A DNA stretch of 64,000 bases, from NCBI GenBank assembly GCA_023426245.1, contig JAFABB010000011.1:73813-137812 (forward strand), read 5' to 3'. The translations under genes were made by a program, and so were the position numbers. The stretch comes from Bacillota bacterium. Its GTDB lineage: Bacteria > Bacillota > UBA4882 > UBA8346. Under the pieces are notes generated by a model. It saw only the letters and a list, made by a program, of their open reading frames with translations, had not been told where the DNA came from and ran no database searches. This document shows, piece after piece, positions 16,624 to 25,100 of this stretch (positions within the stretch are counted from its first letter, which is position 1; every line of letters starts with the position of its first letter).

Positions 16624-19341
16624 ATGGTGCCTTTGGAATCCCGGGCCGATCCCGATGCGTTGTTGGCCAAGGTCCGCCAGTCGGAGCGGGGCAAATTAAC
16701 CGTTTTTCTCGGTGCTTCGGCCGGAGTCGGCAAGACATACGCCATGTTGTCTGCGGCGAAAGAGCGCTTGTTGGAAGGCAAGCAAGTGGTGATTGGGTGG
16801 GTTGAAACCCACGGACGGGCGGACACCCAAAGTTTGGTTCAGGGAATCCCGGCCATCCCCCCCTGTTCTATTGTGTATCAGGGCAAAACCTTCCCGGAAA
16901 TGAATACGAACGAGATTTTGCGCCTTCATCCCCGGATTGTGCTGGTGGATGAATTGGCCCATACCAATATTCCCGGTTCCCTCCACGCCCGGCGCTATCA
17001 GGATGTGGAGGAGTTGCTGGCCTCGGGTATCGATGTTTATACCGCCCTCAACATCCAGCATATTGAAAGCCTCAATGATGTGGTGGCCCGGATTACCGGA
17101 GTCGTCATGAAAGAAACCGTGCCCGACCGGGTCCTGGAGGGCTCGGAAATTAAACTGGTCGATATCCCGCCGGAAGCATTACTGCAAAGGCTGGCGGAAG
17201 GGAAAGTTTATGTGCCCGCCCAAGTCCAGACCGCCGCCGCTCATTTTTTCCGGCTGGGTAATCTGACAGCGCTCCGGGAATTGGCGCTGCGCTATACAAC
17301 CCAGCATATCGATACCGACCTCGAAACTTACATGCGGGCCCATGGGATTTCCGGACCCTGGCCCGCCGCGGAGCGGATTATGGTCTGTGTGAGCGAAAGT
17401 CCGCTCTCCTCCCAACTGGTGCGGGCGGCCTACCGTCTGGCGGCCAGTTTGAAATCGCCCTGGATCGCGGCATACATTGAAATACCCCGGCTCGAAGTGG
17501 CCAGTGAAAGAGAAAAACTTGCTTTAACCGATAATCTCCGCTTGGCAGAAGAATTAGGGGCTGAGCTTGTCACGGTGGTCGGCGATGATATCGCCACCGA
17601 AATCTTGCATTTGGCCCGGCGGCGCAATGTCACCCATCTGCTCATCGGTAAACCCGCCCTTTCCAGTGTCCGCCAAATTTTTCGCGGTTCCATCTTCAGC
17701 AAAATCTTAAAACAAAGCACCGGTTTGAGTGTTCATATCATCTCCGAGCCCTCGAGAAACCCCTCCCTCCGCTTGGCTCCACGCCGGGCTCCGTCAAAAA
17801 TCCGACCGCTGCCGGCCATCCTTACCCTGACTATGGTGGCCCTGATTACGGTTCTGGGTAAAGCGGTTGAACCGATTTTCGGGTTGGTCAATATCGGGCT
17901 GGGGTTCTTGCTGCCGGTGATGGTGTCGGCCATTTTATGGGGACGGTATACCGCATTATTGGGGGCCTTTCTGGCTACCCTATGTTTTGATTTCCTTTTC
18001 ATACCCCCGGTTCTTCATTTCACTGTGGAGGATATCCGGTATTTATTTACTTTTATCATGTTTCACGCGGTAGCCTTCGTCACCGGCACATTGGCCGGAC
18101 GGTTGCGCCATCATGCCCACGAAGCCCGGAAACGGGAAATCCGGATCTCGGCCCTTTACAGCTTAAGTAAAAACATTGCCGGCACCGAAGGCCTGGAAAA
18201 AGTGCTGGCCATGGCGGCGCAACGCATCGCGGAATCCGTCGATGCCACAGTAGCCATACTACTCCCGGATGAATCAGGAAATTTGCAAATCAAAGCCTCT
18301 TCAAATTCACAGGATAAAATCACTGGGGAATTTCTCAATGAGAACGAATTGGCGGTCGCCACCTGGGTTTACCACCACGGTCAGATTGCCGGATGGGGCA
18401 CGGAAACCTTAAATGGAGCCAAAGGCCTTTATATGCCCCTCGTCTCCGATGAACAGAGCTTTGGTGTCCTTGCAACCCATTTCAACCATAACCAAAAAAT
18501 CGTTGATCCCGAAAAGCACCACCTGATTGAGGCCTTCGCTAATCTGATCGTTTTGGCGATGAAACGGATTACTTTAGCGGAAGCTTCCAAGCAAACCTAT
18601 CTGCTCCGGGAATCGGAGCGGCTATGGTTGACCATGTTCAACTCTTTGTCCCACGACTTGCGCACTCCTTTGGCTTCGATTATCGGAGCCATTACCGGAC
18701 TTTTGGAAGAGGGCGAATTATTCGACACGGCCGCCCGCAATGAATTGTTACGTACCATTGAACAGGAAGCTTTGCGAATGAACCGCCTGGTGGGCAATCT
18801 TTTTGATATGGCCCGGCTGCAAAAGGGCATGCTCCAGTTGAAAAAGGAATGGTGCGATATGGAGGAAATCGTGGGAATCGCTCTTCACGATATCCGCCGT
18901 TCCCTGGGCAAACGTCCCGTTCAAATCGATATTGAACCCGCTCTCCCTTTAATTGAAATCGACATGGGGCTGATCGAACAAGTTGTTGTCAATCTGCTGG
19001 ATAATGCCATCAAATATTCCCCGGTTGAAACGGGACTTACTTTAAAAGCCCGGCGTAGCCAGAGCGAACTTCACGTTTCCGTGACCGACCGGGGGGAAGG
19101 AATCCCGCCAACCGAAATTGAGGCGATCTTTGACCAGTTCTACCGGGGCAAAACTTCCCAGGCCGTCAAAGGGACCGGCCTGGGTTTGACGATCTGCAAA
19201 GAAATAATCCAGCTTCATGGAGGAAGAATTTGGGCCGAAAGCGAAATCGGTCATGGCACCACCATTACTTTTGCCTTACCCCTCTCCGCCAACGCTCCCA
19301 AGGGGATTCCGGAAGGAAATGAGTTGATGAATCATGGGTAA
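16624..19341 (+). CDS. kdpD: Sensor histidine kinase KdpD
   Basis: 905 residues. Order: N-terminal KdpD sensor domain with Walker A GASAGVGKT (about 30-38) and the VDELAHTN motif, a universal-stress-like domain, four closely spaced membrane spans near residues 395-500, a GAF-like domain, then HisKA with the phospho-accepting His near 677 (SLSHDLRTPL) and an ATPase domain with NLLDNAIKYSP, DRGEGIP and GTGLGL. It senses potassium or ionic stress and phosphorylates KdpE. ATG at 16624 follows GGAGG by 10 bases; TTG at 16618 is an alternative. The stop overlaps the kdpE start by 8 bases. Confidence 0.97.
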   Translation: MVPLESRADPDALLAKVRQSERGKLTVFLGASAGVGKTYAMLSAAKERLLEGKQVVIGWVETHGRADTQSLVQGIPAIPPCSIVYQGKTFPEMNTNEILRLHPRIVLVDELAHTNIPGSLHARRYQDVEELLASGIDVYTALNIQHIESLNDVVARITGVVMKETVPDRVLEGSEIKLVDIPPEALLQRLAEGKVYVPAQVQTAAAHFFRLGNLTALRELALRYTTQHIDTDLETYMRAHGISGPWPAAERIMVCVSESPLSSQLVRAAYRLAASLKSPWIAAYIEIPRLEVASEREKLALTDNLRLAEELGAELVTVVGDDIATEILHLARRRNVTHLLIGKPALSSVRQIFRGSIFSKILKQSTGLSVHIISEPSRNPSLRLAPRRAPSKIRPLPAILTLTMVALITVLGKAVEPIFGLVNIGLGFLLPVMVSAILWGRYTALLGAFLATLCFDFLFIPPVLHFTVEDIRYLFTFIMFHAVAFVTGTLAGRLRHHAHEARKREIRISALYSLSKNIAGTEGLEKVLAMAAQRIAESVDATVAILLPDESGNLQIKASSNSQDKITGEFLNENELAVATWVYHHGQIAGWGTETLNGAKGLYMPLVSDEQSFGVLATHFNHNQKIVDPEKHHLIEAFANLIVLAMKRITLAEASKQTYLLRESERLWLTMFNSLSHDLRTPLASIIGAITGLLEEGELFDTAARNELLRTIEQEALRMNRLVGNLFDMARLQKGMLQLKKEWCDMEEIVGIALHDIRRSLGKRPVQIDIEPALPLIEIDMGLIEQVVVNLLDNAIKYSPVETGLTLKARRSQSELHVSVTDRGEGIPPTEIEAIFDQFYRGKTSQAVKGTGLGLTICKEIIQLHGGRIWAESEIGHGTTITFALPLSANAPKGIPEGNELMNHG

Positions 19342-20029
19342 TGACCATTCTGAAGTCCAGGCGCGCATTTTGGTGATCGATGACGAACCACAAATTCGCC
19401 GTTTCTTAAAAGTCGCCTTAACGGCCCACGGGTTTGAAATGCTCGAAGCTTCATCGGGGCAGGAAGGCCTGAGCGAAGCCGTCATGTCAAAACCGGACCT
19501 GATCATTCTCGATATGGGGTTACCGGATATGGACGGGTTGGAGGTCCTCAAACAATTACGGGAATGGTCCAAGGCGCCGGTGATTATCCTTTCCGTCCGG
19601 GAGCAGGAAGACACCAAGATCGCCATGCTGGATGCCGGAGCCGAAGACTATGTGACCAAACCTTTCGGCATGGGTGAACTTCTGGCCCGGATCCGGGTGG
19701 CCTTGCGCCGCTCCTCCAAAGAGGCCGACGAACCTATCCTGGATTTAAACGACCTGCGGATCGATAGGGCCAAACGTATCGTCACCGTCGGCGGCCATCC
19801 CATCAAATTGACTCCGACCGAGTATAACCTCTTAAAAACTTTGGGCTCAAGTCCGGGGCGGGTATTTACCAATACCCAATTATTAAAGGACATCTGGGGC
19901 CCGGCTTATGAACATGAAACCCATTACCTGCGGGTTTTCATCGGGCAACTGCGCCGGAAAATAGAACAAAATCCATCCCAGCCGGTTCACCTGATCACCG
20001 AACCGGGCGTCGGGTACCGGTTGATGTAG
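19334..20029 (+). CDS. kdpE: Response regulator KdpE
   Basis: 231 residues of the OmpR/PhoB type. The receiver domain has the acidic pair Asp16-Asp17, phospho-accepting Asp60 (LIILDMGLPDMDG) and Lys in VTKPFG. The C-terminal winged helix carries LTPTEYNLLKTLGSSPGRVFT and ends in TEPGVGYRLM. It should activate kdpFABC from the repeats at 11859-11900. The gene overlaps kdpD by 8 bases and ends the operon; no clear terminator follows. Confidence 0.97.
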   Translation: MGNDHSEVQARILVIDDEPQIRRFLKVALTAHGFEMLEASSGQEGLSEAVMSKPDLIILDMGLPDMDGLEVLKQLREWSKAPVIILSVREQEDTKIAMLDAGAEDYVTKPFGMGELLARIRVALRRSSKEADEPILDLNDLRIDRAKRIVTVGGHPIKLTPTEYNLLKTLGSSPGRVFTNTQLLKDIWGPAYEHETHYLRVFIGQLRRKIEQNPSQPVHLITEPGVGYRLM

Positions 20030-20179
20030 ACCAGGATTCCGCGGATTGAGCGCCATTTCCCGGCGCCGGATTTAACGGATTTACGAATTCATTCGATCAC
20101 TAAAAATGCTTTTCCCTATGACTCTCGTACAATTAAACCACGAAAAACACGAAATTACACGAAATTAAATACATTCTCC

Positions 20180-20271
20180 TTTCTGTCATCCAATGAATTC
20201 ATTCCGTCACGGAAATGATTCTTTCTGTCGTTCAATGAATTCATTCCGTCACGGAAATGATTCTTTCTGTC
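20180..20271. repeat. 42-bp tandem repeat, 2.2 copies
   Basis: Units start at 20180, 20222 and (partial, 8 bases) 20264 with period 42; the two full units differ at about two positions. Each unit contains the perfect palindrome AATGAATTCATT and the inverted pair ATTCCG-TCA-CGGAAT, so each copy can fold. Confidence 0.85.
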
Positions 20272-20401
20272 TTTTTAGGAAGATTTGAAACCCGATCATA
20301 ACGTTTCCGTTTACAAAGTTGGCTAAAGTTCAAACTTGGCCATCTTAGGTGTCTTCCTATCAAGTCTATAGGTATACCGCAAACGGACTCCGTATTTTGA
20401 T

Positions 20402-20467
20402 CCCCACATACCCACATCGACCGAGGATTGACATCCCAGCTATTGGGCTATATGTGGGGATGTGGGG
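20402..20467. repeat. Inverted repeat with 16-bp arms
   Basis: CCCCACATACCCACAT at 20402-20417 pairs with ATGTGGGGATGTGGGG at 20452-20467, one mismatch, 34-base loop. No T-run on either side, so not a clear terminator. The word GGGGATGTGG in the right arm also occurs at 29981 and 30317. Confidence 0.7.
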
Positions 20468-20575
20468 CAAAATAAATACATCGAAAAAATATAAAGGGGT
20501 TTGGATAATCATAATCTGATCATCAGAAAACCTGCAAAAACCTGTTCGCTATTGTTTCATTTGTATCCCCAGATA

Positions 20576-20604
20576 CTGATTTCCATTTTTGGATATCCTA
20601 TAAT
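20576..20604 (+). promoter_or_regulatory. Promoter of the PAS-domain gene
   Basis: CTGATT (20576-20581) and perfect TATAAT (20599-20604) with a 17-base spacer, about 80 bases before the start at 20683. The -35 is a weak match. Confidence 0.5.
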
Positions 20605-20682
20605 AAACCCGTGAAAGCAAAAACAGAGAAGCGGCATAATCAGAACCAAATTTCAAACTTAAAAAACAGGAGGACCTGTCTG

Positions 20683-21099
20683 ATGCTTGAACAATTAAAA
20701 GAATCCTTAGTCAAAGCGATGTTTGAGACTGTTCCCATGGAAATCACCGTCATTGACGCCAACGACGAAGTGGTCGGCTGGAACAAACACGAAACCCGGA
20801 TATTTCTCCGGCCCATGACTTGTATGGGTTTAAATTTCCGTAATTGTCATCCGGAGCACAGCCTGCCCAAGGTTGAAGCGATCGTCAATGAGATGAAAAG
20901 CGGGAAACGGGATAAAGCCCAGTTTTGGATTGATTTACCCATACCTTTGGGTTCCCAGGGGAAACTCCATAAAATTTTGATCCAATTTTTTGCCCTCCGG
21001 GATGAGCAGGGGAATTATCTTGGATGCATGGAATGCACCCAGGATATTGAAGAAATCAGGGAATTGCAAGGACAGAAGCGGTTACTGGACGACAATTGA
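20683..21099 (+). CDS. Stand-alone PAS domain protein
   Basis: 138 residues, a single PAS domain of the type found beside DUF438 and in sensor proteins (PAS_10-like). MEITVIDANDEVVGWNKHE is the first strand pair, MGLNFRNCHPEHSLPKVEAI the typical linker helix and FFALRDEQGNYLGCMECTQDI the last strands. No output domain, so it probably works as a small redox or ligand sensor that binds a partner. ATG at 20683 has AGGAGG nine bases upstream; a longer frame from 20611 lacks one. Monocistronic. Confidence 0.85.
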   Translation: MLEQLKESLVKAMFETVPMEITVIDANDEVVGWNKHETRIFLRPMTCMGLNFRNCHPEHSLPKVEAIVNEMKSGKRDKAQFWIDLPIPLGSQGKLHKILIQFFALRDEQGNYLGCMECTQDIEEIRELQGQKRLLDDN

Positions 21100-21361
21100 G
21101 ACTTTTATTAAGTTCGTACCGCCTTCACCGCCAGCGCACCCGTTAAAAAAGCTTTGAATTCTCCAATCGTGAAGCAAATTTCATCGGGGTGCAATTCCTT
21201 TAATTGTTGGATATCGGCTGAGTTTGCCCAAGCCGCCGAGACCGCCAATACATTGGCCTTTCGGGGGAATGGCTCAAGGCTCAAGAGTGACAATTAGCAG
21301 TATAAATCATAGGGGATAAGTTGTAGTTAGACATGCAAAGCAGTCAACTTATATATCAAAC

Positions 21362-21390
21362 AAAAAACCTCCCGGTTCACAGGAGGTTGC
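21362..21390 (-). terminator. Rho-independent terminator of the nucleobase operon
   Basis: On the minus strand the stem AACCTCC/GGAGGTT with an 8- to 9-base loop is followed by six T, starting about 8 bases after the nucleoside phosphorylase stop. Confidence 0.85.
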
Positions 21391-21397
21391 ATCATGA

Positions 21398-22159
21398 TTA
21401 TTGAACTCCGCCCTCATCACTCTTGGCCAATTGGAGGACGGCCCCAATGGCGATATCGATGGTCTTGCGCTCCGCTTCCTGATAAAGGCGGTCTTTATCT
21501 TCCAGGGTCAGTTGGTTTTTTAAGAAGATATTGGAGTCAGTGCCCACAATGGCGCCGGTCCGAATGCCTCTTACCGCCCCCACTGTAAAAACCGTGGCGC
21601 ACTCCATCTCGGCCACCGTAACCTCAGTATCCTTAAACATCTCATTTAACTGAGGATTTTGGACATAGTAGGCATCCCGGGTAAAACTGACTCCCACATA
21701 AAACGGCTCCGGATTTAGGATCTCTTTAGCCGACTGCATCAGGGCCTGTGTCACCTGGATATTGGGCACCGCCGGATAAATACCCGGTAGATAGGCCAGA
21801 CTGGTGCCATCGCCCTTGATCGCCGCATTGACAACGACTACGCTTCCTACGGGGATATTTTCTTTGCGTCCGCCGGCCGAACCGACCCGGACCATAGTAT
21901 GAACGCCGATCCGCGCCAGTTCTTCCATGGCAATCGCAGTGGAAGGTCCTCCGATTCCGGTGGAACATACGCTGAGCCGGAGCCCATCCTTTATCCCGGT
22001 GTAGATTACGTATTCCCGGTTTTCGGATATTTTCTCAAATGTGTCAAAGCTACAGGCGATCCGCTCCGCCCGGGCCGGATCGCCCGGGATGAACGCGTAT
22101 TCCGCCACATCTCCTTTTTTACAACGGATATGCTTCTGTAAAGTGATATCGTAAGCCAT
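21398..22159 (-). CDS. Uridine phosphorylase-like nucleoside phosphorylase
   Basis: 253 residues of the PNP/UDP phosphorylase family. PGDPARAERIA near the N terminus is the phosphate-binding segment; VRVGSAGG and the VAEMECATVFTVG stretch (with the ribose-binding Glu-Met-Glu pattern represented as EMEC) form the nucleoside site. It should split nucleosides with phosphate into base and ribose-1-phosphate in the cytoplasm. Family members near this length are usually uridine phosphorylases, but the adenine-deaminase neighbour leaves purine nucleosides possible. ATG at 22159 follows GGAGG and the adenine deaminase stop by one base. Last gene of the operon. Confidence 0.9.
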   Translation of the reverse strand: MAYDITLQKHIRCKKGDVAEYAFIPGDPARAERIACSFDTFEKISENREYVIYTGIKDGLRLSVCSTGIGGPSTAIAMEELARIGVHTMVRVGSAGGRKENIPVGSVVVVNAAIKGDGTSLAYLPGIYPAVPNIQVTQALMQSAKEILNPEPFYVGVSFTRDAYYVQNPQLNEMFKDTEVTVAEMECATVFTVGAVRGIRTGAIVGTDSNIFLKNQLTLEDKDRLYQEAERKTIDIAIGAVLQLAKSDEGGVQ

Positions 22160-22160
22160 T

Positions 22161-23873
22161 TTATTCCTCCACAAAAATATCGACAATTTTATTTTGATCA
22201 AAGCGGATTAAGCCGCGATCGGTGATTTTCAAAAGCGGACTGACCGGCAGGCCATTGGTGGATAGGGACATCACCGGATTGTAATGCTTATATCCCAGCG
22301 TTCTCATAGCCGCCGTGACCCCGGCCAGTTCCCGGCCGATGGTATTCATATCTTTATCGGAAAGAATCCCCCCGATGGGCAGTGTCAATCCGGCCAGCAA
22401 TTGCCCGTTCTCCACGGCAAAATAACCGCCCTGGCTTTCAATGAGCACATTGACTGCCATCACCATATCCGCTGCGTTTTTGCCGACAACGATGATGTTA
22501 TGATGGTCATGGCAATAGGAAGCTGCGACCGCGCCTCTTTTGATGGTGTCGCCGGTTATCAGGCCCAGGCCGATATTACCATTCCGGCCATACCGCTCCA
22601 GGACAGCTACCAGGCAATAAGGTGAACCCTCCCAATCCAGATAGCCATCCCGGACATCAATCTCGGCAATCCGCTCATCCGTGGAGGTGGTTCCGTCCTG
22701 AACTGAAATAATCCGGCACTTGACCATTCCCTCCACTACCTTGGCCTTGATTTGAAGATCCTTTGCCGAAATCCGCTGTCTCATAATGCTATGGTAAAAT
22801 CGTTTCGGAAATTTCTTGACTTTAACCGGGTCAGCACCGGATTTATCAGCGCGATATACCAATGCGCCCCGTTTATAAACACTGTTAATGGTAAATAGAC
22901 TCAGATCATCAAGTATAATCAAGTCCCCGAGTTTACCAGGAGCAAGGCTACCCCGATCCATGAAGCGCATCCGTCTGGCCGGTGTATATGTGGCACAGTA
23001 AATGGCATATTCAATGGGCATTCCCAGGGATACCGCTTTTTTTACCAAATGATTGAGATGGCCTTCACTGATCAGCTTATCGGCCATTACATCATCGGTT
23101 ACCAAGGCAATGTCCTCATAAAACTGATTTTCTGCAATACAAGCGATATTCTCCCGGTTCAAAGATTTTTCCTGAATCTCGAGGAACATTCCGGCTCCGA
23201 TTTTCTCTGCCAGGCTAGCTACAGTCTGCTGCGTATGATCGGAACTTACGCCGGCCCATAGGACTTTGGCCAGATCCAACCCGCTCACCCGCGAACAGTG
23301 GCCCTCAATGGGCAACGCGCTGTATTTTTTGCGAAAAAAATCCAGCAGCTGGCTGGTCTTCGTGTCCGGGCCATGAATAATATCATAACAGTTCATCACT
23401 TCGCCAAGACAAATCACCCGTTCATTCTGCATCAATTCATTAAAATCCGCAATTTCAATCTCGGCTCCAGTGGTTTCAAATTCGGCAGAGGTTGATGGCA
23501 CCGAGCTCGGCGCTGCATAATAGATATCCACCGCCGCTCCTGTCCCAGCCTTAATCATCTCCTTAATCCCCACAAGACCAAAGACATTGGCCATCTCGTG
23601 GGGTTCGGAGACGATTGTAGTCACGCCGTTTTTAATCACCGCCGCCGCAAACGCCTCCGGGGTGGCCATGGAGCTTTCAATATGCATGTGAATATCGATC
23701 AGTCCGGGGATGATATATCGACCCTCTGCTGCGATAACTTCCTGATAATCAAAATCCAGGGAACTGGCATCACCCACGTAAAAAATCCTTCCCCCGGCGA
23801 TCACCATATCCGCCACCATAAACTTTTTCAGATAGGTATTGAAAACTTTACCGCCCTTGATGAGCAGGTCCAT
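22161..23873 (-). CDS. ade: Adenine deaminase
   Basis: 570-residue amidohydrolase that converts adenine to hypoxanthine and ammonia. The metal site begins at PGLIDIHMHIESS; EGHCSRVSG and VTDDVMADK supply further ligands; the C-terminal third shows the Ade-specific SYCHDHHNIIVVG and LPIGGILSDK segments. ATG at 23873 is used (MDLLIKGGKVFNTYLK); GTG at 23903 is an in-frame alternative. It is coupled to the nucleoside phosphorylase and lies behind the ABC importer genes, pointing to uptake and use of adenine or adenine-containing compounds. Confidence 0.95.
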   Translation of the reverse strand: MDLLIKGGKVFNTYLKKFMVADMVIAGGRIFYVGDASSLDFDYQEVIAAEGRYIIPGLIDIHMHIESSMATPEAFAAAVIKNGVTTIVSEPHEMANVFGLVGIKEMIKAGTGAAVDIYYAAPSSVPSTSAEFETTGAEIEIADFNELMQNERVICLGEVMNCYDIIHGPDTKTSQLLDFFRKKYSALPIEGHCSRVSGLDLAKVLWAGVSSDHTQQTVASLAEKIGAGMFLEIQEKSLNRENIACIAENQFYEDIALVTDDVMADKLISEGHLNHLVKKAVSLGMPIEYAIYCATYTPARRMRFMDRGSLAPGKLGDLIILDDLSLFTINSVYKRGALVYRADKSGADPVKVKKFPKRFYHSIMRQRISAKDLQIKAKVVEGMVKCRIISVQDGTTSTDERIAEIDVRDGYLDWEGSPYCLVAVLERYGRNGNIGLGLITGDTIKRGAVAASYCHDHHNIIVVGKNAADMVMAVNVLIESQGGYFAVENGQLLAGLTLPIGGILSDKDMNTIGRELAGVTAAMRTLGYKHYNPVMSLSTNGLPVSPLLKITDRGLIRFDQNKIVDIFVEE

Positions 23874-23898
23874 CTTCTCCAAAGCTACATCGCCTTTC

Positions 23899-23917
23899 CA
23901 CACGCGCGTGCGTGTGT
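23899..23917. other. Alternating purine-pyrimidine tract and small hairpin
   Basis: CACACGCGCGTGCGTGTGT is 19 bases of strict pyrimidine-purine alternation, a sequence type that can adopt left-handed DNA. On the mRNA it can also fold as CACACGC/GCGTGTG just before the adenine deaminase start region, where it might affect initiation. Confidence 0.5.
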
Positions 23918-23979
23918 TCTTTGTCTATCCAGCCCTGCCTTCCCGGCATCGGGCCGGAAGTCTGCTTTTAAGTCAAAGG

Positions 23980-24010
23980 GGCTGTGGCAAAAGTAAATTT
24001 TGCGACAGCC
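23980..24010 (-). promoter_or_regulatory. Intercistronic hairpin between binding protein and ade
   Basis: Arms GGCTGT-G-GCAAAA (23980-23992) and TTTTGC-G-ACAGCC (23998-24010), one mismatch, 5-base loop, 33 bases after the binding-protein stop. No proper U-run follows on the minus strand, so partial termination or mRNA protection is more likely than a complete stop. Confidence 0.65.
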
Positions 24011-24042
24011 TCTTCCTGAAACCAATGGCAATTGCAAAACGC

Positions 24043-25089
24043 TTAGTCGGCGATTTCTTCATTCCATTGTTGAATCCACTGAGGCATTACGCCGTTGATA
24101 TAGTTGAAATCTAAGATTTTCATCTGTTTGAAGACTTTAGCGCCATAAGTCAGTCCTTCCGCTTGCTCTTCGGTCAGAACCACTTTTTTATTGACCGGTG
24201 AATCCAGTTTATCAAGAGCATTGGCAGTTTGAACCTTCTCGCTCAGCCACCAGTTGATGAACTTATAGGCCAGGTCGACATTTTTGGAACCTTTCACGAT
24301 ATTGATGGTGTTGCGGTTGGCGATGGAGCCCTCTTTCGGGTCCACATAAACTGCGCTGGGGATGGCCTGTTTAATCTTAGGAAAGGCAAAATCCAAGCCC
24401 ACGCCGACTACGACTTCCTTTTGAATGAACATATTGTTCAAGTCCGACGATTTGCTGTAGATCTTGACTACATTGGGCTTTAAGGCAATTAATTCTTTAA
24501 CAACCTTGGCATTTCCAGCCTCCAGGGTTGTCCGGGCCTTAATAGCACCTGCCTGGAACATGGCCGGGCCCGAAGTGATGGTAATATCGGGAATCGTAAT
24601 CTTCTGTTTCAAATCCGGCCGCCAGAGGTCAGCCCAGGAGCGGATCGGTTTGGTAACTGCTTTGGAATCATAGATGATCCCGGTCCGGTTCATGGTATAA
24701 GCCGGTCCATAACCGCCTTTTACCGGTTGTTTGGCTATATCATAAATATCTTTCAGATTAGGAAGCCTTTTGGAGTCGATCTTCTCAAACAACCCAGCTT
24801 TGGCCGCATCCAGCGCAAAAGATTCTGCCAAGGTAATCACATCGACTTGGCTGTTTTTCATCAGTTTCAACTTGTTGACACGTTCGCCGTTGTTTCCAAC
24901 TTCCAGAACAATCTTGACATTGTTTTCTTTTTCAAAGGGGGTAAATACATTCTTCCGGAACTGGTCCTCATTATAACCCCAAGTTGATACCACCAGCGTT
25001 CGTTCATTATCGGCCCAACCGGTTCCCAACGCCAAACTTAAAATCAACAAACCAAGCAAACCCCAGGTAATCTTATTCAATTTCACCAT
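24043..25089 (-). CDS. ABC transporter substrate-binding protein, PotD-like
   Basis: 348 residues. The signal peptide ITWGLLGLLILSLALGTGWA lacks a lipobox. The mature protein (VVSTWGYNEDQFRKNVFTPFEKE...) belongs to the polyamine/iron-type binding proteins with two lobes; a YTMNRTGIIYDSK hinge segment and NAINWWLS-like C-terminal region (YKFINWWLSEKVQTA) are typical. Ligand unknown; the following adenine deaminase and phosphorylase suggest a nucleobase or nucleoside rather than spermidine. GAGGGG precedes the ATG by 4 bases. Confidence 0.88.
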   Translation of the reverse strand: MVKLNKITWGLLGLLILSLALGTGWADNERTLVVSTWGYNEDQFRKNVFTPFEKENNVKIVLEVGNNGERVNKLKLMKNSQVDVITLAESFALDAAKAGLFEKIDSKRLPNLKDIYDIAKQPVKGGYGPAYTMNRTGIIYDSKAVTKPIRSWADLWRPDLKQKITIPDITITSGPAMFQAGAIKARTTLEAGNAKVVKELIALKPNVVKIYSKSSDLNNMFIQKEVVVGVGLDFAFPKIKQAIPSAVYVDPKEGSIANRNTINIVKGSKNVDLAYKFINWWLSEKVQTANALDKLDSPVNKKVVLTEEQAEGLTYGAKVFKQMKILDFNYINGVMPQWIQQWNEEIAD

Positions 25090-25100
25090 GCAACCCCTCT

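Larger units (their letters stand above)
20030..20575. other. Repeat-rich intergenic region after kdpE
   Basis: No gene seen. It contains three CACGAAA words at 20139, 20148 and 20158 (spacing 9 and 10 bases), the 42-bp tandem repeat at 20180-20271 and the long inverted repeat at 20402-20467. Confidence 0.6.

Noticed and set aside
20180..20271. CRISPR array
   Set aside because: Only 2.2 head-to-tail copies without unique spacers; a tandem repeat.
21108..21293. 61-codon minus-strand frame after the PAS gene
   Set aside because: Starts at TTG without a ribosome site, no recognisable family; it may be a gene remnant but support is too thin for a CDS call.
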